Of a stretch of 64,000 nt of DNA, positions 17,995 to 25,637 are shown one piece after another; the stretch's first letter is position 1, and each line of letters begins with the position of its first letter. Below the pieces are notes generated by a model. It had not been told where the DNA came from. It saw nothing but the letters and a program-made list of their open reading frames with translations, and did no database searches. The DNA is from Dyella japonica DSM 16301 (GTDB taxonomy: Bacteria > Pseudomonadota > Gammaproteobacteria > Xanthomonadales > Rhodanobacteraceae). The stretch is taken from the NCBI RefSeq assembly GCF_001010355.1, contig NZ_JPLA01000015.1:17853-81852 (forward strand). Direction: 5' to 3'. A program made the translations under genes and the position numbers.

Positions 17995-18584
17995 GGCGCG
18001 GACTCCAGCCCCAGGCGCTGTTTGAGCAGATGCCGCGAGTCGGCCAGGATCGCGTCGGAGCGCTTGGCGTCCGTCTCCACCCGGGCCAGCGACAGCGCGC
18101 CGACCAATTCGGACACGGTGGAACGGGCCAGCGTCTGCGGGTCGCTGTAGCCCAGCGCCGTGAAGCGTTCGGCCATCGCGTCGGTGAGACGACGTGCACC
18201 ATCAGCGAACAGCTCACGGGTCTGTTCGGGCAGACGCGGCAGATCGGATGCCAGCGCGGCCATCGGGCAGCCGCTGGAGCGTGCGTCGCGATGCTTCTTC
18301 GACAGGTAGAAGTCGATGTAGTTGGCCAGCCCCTGGGCGGGGGCGTGGCCTTCCATCTCATGCTTCAGGCGCGCGCGCGACTCCTCGAACATCTGCTCGA
18401 TGGCTGCGGTGACCAGGTCGTCCTTCGACTTGAAGTGCGCATAGAACCCGCCATGGGTGAGCCCGGCCTCGGCCATCACGCCGGCGACGCCAATGCGGTC
18501 GGGGCCATCCTGGCGGATCGCCTTGGCGGCGACTTCCAACACCTTGCTGCGAGTTTTCTGTTTGTGCTCGGCGTCGTAACGCAT
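17991..18584 (-). CDS. TetR/AcrR-family regulator
   Basis: A 197-residue repressor. The N-terminal helix-turn-helix is typical (KVLEVAAKAIRQDGPDRIGV; AEAGLTHGGFYAHFKSKDDL). C102 or C104-type residues near RSSGCPMAALASDL resemble the subgroup that includes NemR-like and related electrophile sensors, but that is only a hint. It is first gene of a two-gene unit with the thioesterase, and a perfect palindrome lies just upstream, so it should control its own operon. Confidence 0.9.
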   Translation of the reverse strand: MRYDAEHKQKTRSKVLEVAAKAIRQDGPDRIGVAGVMAEAGLTHGGFYAHFKSKDDLVTAAIEQMFEESRARLKHEMEGHAPAQGLANYIDFYLSKKHRDARSSGCPMAALASDLPRLPEQTRELFADGARRLTDAMAERFTALGYSDPQTLARSTVSELVGALSLARVETDAKRSDAILADSRHLLKQRLGLESAP

Positions 18585-18602
18585 GGCCGCTCCACGTAGT
18601 TT

Positions 18603-18620
18603 GTATGATTTAAATCATAC
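18603..18620. promoter_or_regulatory. Palindromic TetR operator
   Basis: A perfect 18-base palindrome GTATGATTTAAATCATAC lies 19-36 bases upstream of the TetR start codon. On the minus strand it contains TATGAT, a good -10-like hexamer, so a bound repressor would block the promoter. This is the expected architecture for TetR autoregulation. Confidence 0.8.
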
Positions 18621-18667
18621 TATTGACAGCGGACACCGCAAGTGGCAGTGCATGAGACGCCGCCATC

Positions 18668-19294
18668 TCACACACGCGGCGGCTCGCTCGACGGTGGCTC
18701 GCTGGCGGTCGGGGTAACGATGACTGGCTCCACAACGACGGTTTCGCGTCGCGGGAAGGTCATGCTGGGCAGCACGTCGTCGCGTCGAATCAGCCCGTGA
18801 TAGAGCGCAGCGCCCATATGCCCGAGCACAGTGACGAACAGCAGATACGCCAGCCAGCGGTGTGTCACCCGCAGCCAGGCATAGGTTTCACCGTCGAACG
18901 ACAGCAGCGGCGGCAGATGCCAGGAACCGCCGAGCGAGATCGGGTAACCGCCCGCCGAAAGCATCGCCCAACCCACCAGCGGCAGGGAGAGCATCAGTGC
19001 GTACAACACCCAGTGCGAGGCATGCGCCACCCATTGCATCAGCAGCGGCATATCGGCCGGCAAGGGCGGTGGCGGATGACGCCAGCGCACGGCCAGGCGG
19101 ATCAGGGCGAGCACGAAGATGGTCACGCCCAGCGGCTTGTGGAGGGCGAGCAGCCATTGGTGTTTTTCCGACACGGTCGACACCATGCCCACGCCGACGA
19201 ACAGCATGGTGAGTATCAACAAGGCCATCAGCCAGTGCAGCAGGCGCGCCAGCGGATGAAAGGCGCCGGGATAGGTAGCGTGCTTGGCGTTCAT
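18668..19294 (-). CDS. Cytochrome b561-type membrane protein
   Basis: A 208-residue di-haem b-type cytochrome with four TM helices (about 18-38, 49-67, 90-112 and 144-166). Candidate haem-ligand histidines are in LARLLHWLMA, ALHKPLG, and the LRVTHRWLAYLLF and LGHMGAALYH segments. It shuttles electrons between the quinone pool and a periplasmic partner. Its ATG (19294) shares a base with the stop codon of the catalase-like gene (TGATG), so it is translationally coupled and likely feeds electrons to that peroxidase. Confidence 0.9.
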   Translation of the reverse strand: MNAKHATYPGAFHPLARLLHWLMALLILTMLFVGVGMVSTVSEKHQWLLALHKPLGVTIFVLALIRLAVRWRHPPPPLPADMPLLMQWVAHASHWVLYALMLSLPLVGWAMLSAGGYPISLGGSWHLPPLLSFDGETYAWLRVTHRWLAYLLFVTVLGHMGAALYHGLIRRDDVLPSMTFPRRETVVVEPVIVTPTASEPPSSEPPRV

Positions 19295-20379
19295 CACGGG
19301 TGCTCCGAAGGCGTGGTCGCGCGCGCGGCGCCGGGGAGATGCGCTTCTTCGCTGGTGCGGCGCAGATAGGACACCGCGTAGGCCGCAGAGCGCGCCGGCA
19401 GCAGCGGGTCATCGGAGATCGCTATGCCCTCGGGGACAATGGTCGGGTCGTAATTCACATCGCGACAGGGGCCGCTGTCCTGCGGCTGCTCGCTTTCGAT
19501 CACCAGCGTGCCCGCATCAATCGTGTGGCGATCGGCCGGCCATTGCTTGGTCGCGTCATTGGTGGGGTCGCCGGGCTCGGCCAGGGTCACGCGCAGATGC
19601 CAACGCAGAGGGCCTTGCGCCAGGCGTTGCTGCAGGTCCTTGGCCAGATAGTCGGGGTCGCCGGCTTGCGGGCCGGTGCCAGCATCGTCCGTCGCGACGG
19701 GCGTGACCTTCCAGCGCACCGCATGGCGCTTGCCGGTGCCATCGACGAAGTAGAACGCATTGAGCGCCTCATACGTCTCGGTGACATAGCTCGCCGAAGG
19801 CTTGGCGGTCTTCACCCAGGCCAGAAACGCGCCGGTTTCCGGGTGCGAGGCGAAGAAGGCGCCTGCTTTCTTCGGATCGGGCTTGCCGGTGGCCGGGTCG
19901 GGCAGGGTAGCCACCAGCTGATCGTAAAACGCCTGCGGCGTCGCCACCGGAAACACCGGCATGCTGTTCATGCCGGTGCGCCATTGTTCGCCATGGGGCA
20001 GCGCAAAGCGCAGCGCAAAGCTGCGGATCGGCACGCTGCTGTCGGGCGCATAGGGATTGCCGCCGGGCAGGGCAAAGCGACCGACCACCGGCGTGCGACT
20101 GCCGGCCGCAAACACGCTGGCCGTGGAATACGAGGCAGCTTCGCCGTTGCTCTCGAAATAACCCACTACGCACACGCCCTTGGCATGGTTGCGCCGGAAA
20201 CCGGGATGCACGCCGCCGCCTTCCTGCAACGTATCCACCAATCGACGCGACGACAGCCGCTGCGGCGTGAGCCAGCCGGCCACATAGGCAAACGCGCCGG
20301 CCAGCACAACCACCGCAAGGCCGATAAGCGCCCACCGCCAGGGTTGGTTTGAGGGTGGCTGACGAGATGGATCGGTCAT
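19294..20379 (-). CDS. Catalase-related peroxidase, membrane-anchored
   Basis: A 361-residue member of the small catalase-like peroxidases (SrpA type). A TM anchor is at about 15-37 and the catalytic domain should face the periplasm. The distal histidine is in NHAKG (preceded by HPGFRR), VVGRFALPGGNP follows, and near the C-terminus RSAAYAVS supplies the proximal haem tyrosine. These proteins lack much of full-length catalase and act mainly as peroxidases. The ATG at 20379 follows GGGAG by 7 bases; upstream codons in the open frame look non-coding. It is coupled to the cytochrome b gene, a pairing seen in other proteobacteria. Confidence 0.9.
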   Translation of the reverse strand: MTDPSRQPPSNQPWRWALIGLAVVVLAGAFAYVAGWLTPQRLSSRRLVDTLQEGGGVHPGFRRNHAKGVCVVGYFESNGEAASYSTASVFAAGSRTPVVGRFALPGGNPYAPDSSVPIRSFALRFALPHGEQWRTGMNSMPVFPVATPQAFYDQLVATLPDPATGKPDPKKAGAFFASHPETGAFLAWVKTAKPSASYVTETYEALNAFYFVDGTGKRHAVRWKVTPVATDDAGTGPQAGDPDYLAKDLQQRLAQGPLRWHLRVTLAEPGDPTNDATKQWPADRHTIDAGTLVIESEQPQDSGPCRDVNYDPTIVPEGIAISDDPLLPARSAAYAVSYLRRTSEEAHLPGAARATTPSEHP

Positions 20380-20777
20380 GCGGCGCTCCCGGGATCGCTG
20401 GTTGGATATCCTCACTTCGTCTGGCGGCAGCAGCCGGTTACCTCGGTGCCGCGCGGCGTCTCCACGCCGGGTGAGCATAGGCTCCGGGGCAGTGAAGGGG
20501 TCGTATCGAAGCCGCCATGCCGGAGCCTCTTCGCAGACAGGTTCCTGCGATCGGGATACGGGTGAGTTGGAGCGGCATGGCAACGCATTGGGCCGTGCCG
20601 GGCACTAACGGAGCGGAGCGATGGGGCGGTCTCATCGCCGTGAGCGGTACCGATGGACGGTGCCATCCACCCTGCGTGGCCACCTTGGGAGGAAGTCGAA
20701 CATGCCGGCTTATCCGGGCTTCAAGCTCGCCGTTCGGGTCGCGACATGTTGAACGCGTCGTGCCATCGGCGACGAGC
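20380..20777. other. Intergenic region between divergent genes
   Basis: About 400 bases between the peroxidase and the acyltransferase starts. It should hold both promoters. I see no gene, RNA or clear repeat in it. Confidence 0.4.
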
Positions 20778-21932
20778 ATGAAGCTCACGTTTGCCCATCA
20801 ATTGCGCGCGATCGCGGCGCTGGCGGTGGTCATCAACCACTATTGGGGAATCTTCTTCGTGCCCGGCGTGCGCGCCCTGATCGGGACGCCGGCGAGCTTT
20901 GTGCCGTTGAAGCCGGCCTATACCGAGCATGTATTGTCGCCGGCGTGGGGCGGGTTCCTCTACGGCGCTTTCGGTGTCGCGGTGTTTTTCCTGATCAGCG
21001 GGCTGGTCATACCGATCAGCCTGAGGAATATTTCGACCGGTCAATTTCTGATAAGGCGGTTCTTCCGCATTTATCCCGTCTACTGGTGCTGTCTGCTGAT
21101 CAGCATCGCGATGTACTTCATCTGCTCGTGGTATTGGTCGACGCCGTTGTCGGACCGGATCAGCGTGTCGTTCCTGGCAAGAAACATCCCGCTCGTCCAC
21201 AGCGCGGCTGGCTTGCCGTCGCTGGATTTCGTGAGCTGGTCACTGGCGGTGGAGCTGAAGTTCTATCTGGTCTTTGCGCTGGTGAACCTGCTCGGAAAAA
21301 GCGCGCATCAGGTGATGCTGCTGTCCATTGGTTTTCTGGCCTTGAGTTGCGTGGTCGCCTTCTGCTCGACGCATGGGTTGATTGCCGTCCCCTTTGTGTC
21401 ATACGCCGTATCGGACACGAAGTATCTCTCCTTCATGTTCCTTGGCTGTCTGTTCTACTACGTGCTCTATCGGGAGCTGAGCGCGAGTGTCGCGCTTGCT
21501 TATGGGGCGATCGTCTACGCCTTGTTCGTGACGATCAATGCCTACTACGAACCAGGTCTCTTTGGGGCGCTGACGAAAAACTACACGTATGCCTTGATGC
21601 TGTTTTCCCTGTGCTATCTGTTTCGAAGCAGGTTCAGGGCAAACCGGGTCATCGACTTCCTGGCCGACATCAGCTTTCCGCTCTATCTGGTCCACTCCAT
21701 GATCGGCTACGTCGCCATGCCCATCCTGATCAGCAAGGGCATCGGCTTCACGTTTGCATGGATGATCAGCTTTGGCATGACCGTCCTCGTCGCATGCCTC
21801 GCCCACAGGTATGTCGAGATTCCCGTGAACAACTTTGGCAAGAGGCTGTCCAGCCCCAGGGAGAGCGTGGGCTCCCGAGGATTGCCGGTTGGCTTGATGG
21901 CCATGGGCGACAACGATCACCGCGCCGGTTGA
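20778..21932 (+). CDS. Acyltransferase family 3 membrane protein
   Basis: A 384-residue polytopic protein with about ten hydrophobic segments and the family 3 (OafA/NodX type) signatures: QLRAIAALAVVINHY near the start with the catalytic-type histidine, FGVAVFFLISGLVI, RRFFRIYPVYW, and WSLAVELKFYL. It should transfer acetyl or another acyl group to a sugar of a surface polysaccharide, antibiotic or lipid. No polysaccharide genes flank it. The start at 20778 begins MKLTFAHQLRA; the open frame upstream is not similar to the family. Confidence 0.9.
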   Translation: MKLTFAHQLRAIAALAVVINHYWGIFFVPGVRALIGTPASFVPLKPAYTEHVLSPAWGGFLYGAFGVAVFFLISGLVIPISLRNISTGQFLIRRFFRIYPVYWCCLLISIAMYFICSWYWSTPLSDRISVSFLARNIPLVHSAAGLPSLDFVSWSLAVELKFYLVFALVNLLGKSAHQVMLLSIGFLALSCVVAFCSTHGLIAVPFVSYAVSDTKYLSFMFLGCLFYYVLYRELSASVALAYGAIVYALFVTINAYYEPGLFGALTKNYTYALMLFSLCYLFRSRFRANRVIDFLADISFPLYLVHSMIGYVAMPILISKGIGFTFAWMISFGMTVLVACLAHRYVEIPVNNFGKRLSSPRESVGSRGLPVGLMAMGDNDHRAG

Positions 21933-22012
21933 CTACGCGCGCGCCAAACTCAAGGACGCCAGGGCAAACGCTTGGGGCAACGGGTAGAAAGCCGTCATAG
22001 CACTTTGACCGC

Positions 22013-22987
22013 CTAGGTGCGCGCCCGCCGTTTCCGGTATTCCCGTGGCGTGATGCCGAGGTTGCGCTTGAAGGTTGCCAGCATCCGTTGCTCGTCGCCG
22101 AAACCGCAACGTCGTGCGATCGATTCGATGCCGTCACTGGTTTCGTCGAGTAGTCGTTGAGCCGCCTCGAGCCGGAAAAGCTCGACGGTCTTCCCCGGAC
22201 TCCTGCCAATTCTCTTCTTGTAGCTACGTGAAAAATTTCGCGGGCTCATGTGCACGCGATTGGCCAGTGTCTCAATGTTCAAATGCTCATCGGCGTAATG
22301 TTCGACCAACCAAAGATGCAGGGCGTCGAACGGGTTGGCGTTCATGGCCTGTGTCTGCAGTGCTTGACTGAACTGCGGCTGCCCTCCCGTCCGCTTGAGG
22401 TAGACGATGAGCTTTCGCGAAATCTGCATGGAAAGTTCGTAACCATAATCGTCTTCCACCAAGGCCAGGGCGAGATCGATTCCGGCGGTGAATCCGGCGG
22501 ACGTCCAAATCGGATCGTCGCGAACGAAGATGGCTTCCTTCTCCACTTCGAGCGTGGGATACGACGAAGCAAGCAGGTCGCGAGCCGCCCAATGGGTGGT
22601 TACGCGGCGATGTTGCAGGAGGCCGGCCTCGGCTAGAAGAAAGACTCCGGTGCCGACCGACGCTATTCGGCGCGCCCTGGCTGATGCGTTCTGTAACCAC
22701 GCCACGATGCGCTTGCTCTGGAGCATGCGTTCGATCTTGCTTGATCCCGGCACGACGATCGTGTCAATCGCAGCCTCATCGAAGTCCGACAATAATTCGG
22801 TCTGGATGGGGACTCCCTCGATGCCGACGACCACACCTGCATCGGGGCTTGCGATATGGGTCATATAGCCTGCGCTGCCGCGCAATGGTGGGTAATGCAT
22901 TGCGGACCGGAATACGGTGAGAGGTCCGACCATGTCCAGCATCAACACGCCATCGAACGCGAGAAATAGGACGCACTTGGTCTGCAT
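22013..22987 (-). CDS. GlxA-type regulator (DJ-1/PfpI plus AraC)
   Basis: A 324-residue regulator with an N-terminal DJ-1/PfpI amidase-like domain (about 5-185) and a C-terminal AraC DNA-binding domain (about 215-320; NIETLANRVHMSPRNFSRSYKKRIG, then GFGDEQRMLATFKRNLGITP). The residue usually occupied by the nucleophilic cysteine in the family's SVCTG motif is glycine here (SVGTG, G112), so the domain probably senses a ligand and is not catalytic. Target unknown. Confidence 0.9.
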   Translation of the reverse strand: MQTKCVLFLAFDGVLMLDMVGPLTVFRSAMHYPPLRGSAGYMTHIASPDAGVVVGIEGVPIQTELLSDFDEAAIDTIVVPGSSKIERMLQSKRIVAWLQNASARARRIASVGTGVFLLAEAGLLQHRRVTTHWAARDLLASSYPTLEVEKEAIFVRDDPIWTSAGFTAGIDLALALVEDDYGYELSMQISRKLIVYLKRTGGQPQFSQALQTQAMNANPFDALHLWLVEHYADEHLNIETLANRVHMSPRNFSRSYKKRIGRSPGKTVELFRLEAAQRLLDETSDGIESIARRCGFGDEQRMLATFKRNLGITPREYRKRRART

Positions 22988-23245
22988 ACGGCAATCCCCG
23001 ATGCAACGTTCTGGCTGAGATATGGCTAGCCACCCAATCCGGCCACCGTGGATGTCGCTTATCGAAAGCTGGCTAAGCGGTCACGTCGGGGTTCCGCGCG
23101 ACGGTTTCCGGACACGGACCCAGGATTGAGAAAGTAGCCACGGCCAGCGGTGGGTGCATGCGGCGTAGCAGTCGCCAAGCCCGATGCGATGACGCTCGCA
23201 GGCAAGGCAATGCCATCCCGGGATCGCGTCTTGGCCGTCGGACCA

Positions 23246-23806
23246 TCAACCCATAAACACAGGCAGTACGCTGCGCAAATTGACTCTGGCTTGAAACAGG
23301 CGCGCCTTCACTGTGCCCAAAGGTATGCCAGTCATAGTGGCCGCCTCGTCCAAGCTATGGCCTGCGCCGTAAACCAGTTCAAACACCAGGCCCTGGTCCG
23401 GGGTAAGGCGGGCCAGGCCGTTCGTGATCCAATCACGCAAGTCGATGCCATCGGGGTCGCTCCAAGGGATGGGGTCGGGCGTGGCGTCATCTCCATTGAC
23501 GGGTTCGCGATCACGCTGACTCAGCGTCTTGCTTCCCACGCAATAGGCGATGCCAAAAATCCAGGTAGACACGAGTGATGCCTGTTGAAAGTTCGCTGCC
23601 TCTTGCCAGACGACCCGGAAGCATTCGTTGATCACCTCATGAATCATTTCAGCGTGTCGGGTCAGGTGGTACAGGAACTCACATAGCCGCTCGTGGTAGC
23701 TGCCGTAGAGCGTCGCCAAGGCGTCTCGATCGCCCTGGGCGATCCGCTCAAGAAGCAGCCTGTCCCTGGCTTCGGCGCCTTGCTTTCCTTTGGGGCAGGC
23801 ATTCAT
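23246..23806 (-). CDS. ECF sigma-70 family factor
   Basis: A 186-residue ECF sigma factor. Region 2 is at about 32-95 (DALATLYGSYHERLCEFLYHL; VINECFRVVWQEA) and region 4 at about 130-180 (GLARLTPDQGLVFELVYGAGHSLDEAATMTG, IPLGTVKARLFQARVNL). The ATG at 23806 is chosen as the first in-frame start adjacent to the conserved part; the upstream 48 codons look unlike the family. No anti-sigma gene is adjacent: the flanking same-strand genes are an esterase and the GlxA regulator. Confidence 0.85.
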   Translation of the reverse strand: MNACPKGKQGAEARDRLLLERIAQGDRDALATLYGSYHERLCEFLYHLTRHAEMIHEVINECFRVVWQEAANFQQASLVSTWIFGIAYCVGSKTLSQRDREPVNGDDATPDPIPWSDPDGIDLRDWITNGLARLTPDQGLVFELVYGAGHSLDEAATMTGIPLGTVKARLFQARVNLRSVLPVFMG

Positions 23807-23959
23807 GGGATTTCCGATACCTACGCTTGCCTGCCTGTCGGCGGTGCCGTCTTGAACTCCGACATGGGAGCTTCGATCTCGACATGGCATAAAATGAAGG
23901 TCCGCGTCCATGGCAAGAAGGCAGCACCCACACGCTGCCTTCTGTTTCATTCCTTTGAA

Positions 23960-24994
23960 TTACTGTGCCAAATGGGCTTTGATTTCGGCAGACATCTGGC
24001 GGATCGCGGCCTGCGGCTCGGGAGCGTCCTGGATGCCGTTCAACAGCACGAAGTCGTGGATCATCCCGTTGTAACGAGTGGCGTTCACCGGGACGCCGGC
24101 CTCCTTGAGCTTGCGGGCGTAGGCTTCGCCCTCGTCGCGCAGCGGATCGTTCTCTGCGGTGATAATCAGCGCCGGCGGAAGCCGACTCAACTCGCGCAGG
24201 CTGGCGCGCAACGGCGACACATAGGGATTGTCGCGAGTCCTGCTGTCGGATGCGTACAGATCCCAGCCGTATTTCATGAACGCGCGGTCCATAAACCGCC
24301 CCGTGCCGAATTCACGGTAAGAGGATGTAGCCATGCCTGCATCGGTGGCTGGCATCATCAGCACCTGATAGCTGATCTTGGGGCCATTGCGATCTTTGGC
24401 CATGAGCGCCAGCGCTGCAGACATGTTGCCGCCCACGGAGTTGCCGACCACAGCGATGCGGTTGCCGTCGGCGCCAAATTCGCTCGCGTGGGCCACCACC
24501 CATTTGAGTACGGCATAGGATTGATCAAGCTGGGTGGGAAAGCGGGCCTCGGGCAGGGCGGTGTACTCCACAAACACACCGATCTGGCCGGAGCCAACCA
24601 CCAGGTCGCGCAACAGGCGCTGATGGTTGTGGAAATTTCCGACGATCCACACACCGCCATGAATAAACAGCAGCACGCCCGGCGTACCGGTCACCTGCTC
24701 AGGTTTCATGATGTAGATCTTCACCGTCTGACGGTCCTGGGTGATCGTCTGCTCGGTGATCGTTACCCCCGACATGTCGACCAGGGTCTTGTCCTGCAGG
24801 CCCGTCAGAATTTCTTGCGGCCTGGGCTGGGGAAGCTCCCAGAATGGACTGGAGTTCTTGTCCAGTTCCCGCAGGAACGCACGAACCTGGGGATCGATGC
24901 GGGGATCGGTTGCGGCATCGGGTTCTGCAAAAACGGCTTGTATCATGAGGACTGCTCCCACGGCTCGTGTTGCGATCGAATAGACGCGCTTCAT
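23960..24994 (-). CDS. Secreted alpha/beta hydrolase (HSL family)
   Basis: A 344-residue esterase/lipase with a signal peptide (about 1-23, cleavage near AVFA-EP). The oxyanion HGG is at 112-114, the nucleophile is S186 in GNSVGG, the acid is D283 or D287 (NDPLRDEG) and the histidine is H313 (IHDFVLLNG). Likely acts on short-chain esters in the periplasm or medium. It lies 153 bases before the sigma factor gene and could be under its control or cotranscribed with it. Confidence 0.9.
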   Translation of the reverse strand: MKRVYSIATRAVGAVLMIQAVFAEPDAATDPRIDPQVRAFLRELDKNSSPFWELPQPRPQEILTGLQDKTLVDMSGVTITEQTITQDRQTVKIYIMKPEQVTGTPGVLLFIHGGVWIVGNFHNHQRLLRDLVVGSGQIGVFVEYTALPEARFPTQLDQSYAVLKWVVAHASEFGADGNRIAVVGNSVGGNMSAALALMAKDRNGPKISYQVLMMPATDAGMATSSYREFGTGRFMDRAFMKYGWDLYASDSRTRDNPYVSPLRASLRELSRLPPALIITAENDPLRDEGEAYARKLKEAGVPVNATRYNGMIHDFVLLNGIQDAPEPQAAIRQMSAEIKAHLAQ

Positions 24995-25066
24995 GGTCTT
25001 TCTCCATCCAGGAACTGGACGCAGAGAAGCTAGTCCTTGAGCAACGGGCGTCGCTTCTGCCATTTG

Positions 25067-25084
25067 ACCAGTCTGATGACTGGT
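25067..25084. promoter_or_regulatory. Operator-like dyad upstream of the esterase
   Basis: Perfect 7-base inverted repeat ACCAGTC-TGAT-GACTGGT located 73-90 bases upstream of the esterase ATG. The size fits a dimeric regulator site. The divergently encoded LuxR-type regulator 550 bases away or another regulator could bind; this is inference. Confidence 0.5.
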
Positions 25085-25637
25085 AGCTCCGGCAGGTTGG
25101 GCGTGGATTCGGGCGAGGGGCGCAAGAATCCATCAACGAGTGCCCTGATCGCACCGCGCCATGAACGCACACAAATGGAGCTTGATCGTGAGAACTTTCA
25201 GAGCGCAGCAGCACAGCAGCAAAGGCGTGCTGAGACGAACCTGCCTCAGTCGACCCATCATTGCGTTTCACGCATCACGTTCGCTGCGAGCATCGTCAAC
25301 TCCGGCCTTCGAACAAAGCTGCCACTTCGAGCAACAGATCTGGGCCAGCCTCTTCTGCACACAGAGGCTCGGAGCGAGCGGTCAAATGCAGCGTCTTCCT
25401 GTAAGCGTATCGACAGCGTTAGGGGTAATCATCGACTCGATGTCACAGATACGCGCACCTGACCTGGTCGCGGCGATCTACCCGAGCGGCCATTGCCCGG
25501 CAACATCCAAGCTCACGCAAGTGCAAGACCCAACATCCAATATCCCGAATGCATTCTGCTAACTTGGCGGCCCGTAAAGTTCGCCGGCCAAGTGAGGTTC
25601 GACATTGTTTTGGTAGCGCATCTGCGCCGGTTGTGGG
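25085..25637. other. Intergenic region before the LuxR regulator
   Basis: About 550 bases between divergent genes. Open frames exist in both directions, but none has a ribosome site, recognisable domain or convincing codon pattern. I see no RNA gene. Confidence 0.35.

Noticed and set aside
23150..23578. 142-codon frame on the plus strand
   Set aside because: Antisense to the ECF sigma factor gene, which has clear region 2 and region 4 signatures.
25161..25562. 133-codon frame between esterase and LuxR gene
   Set aside because: No ribosome site, no domain, poor codon pattern, and other frames overlap it.
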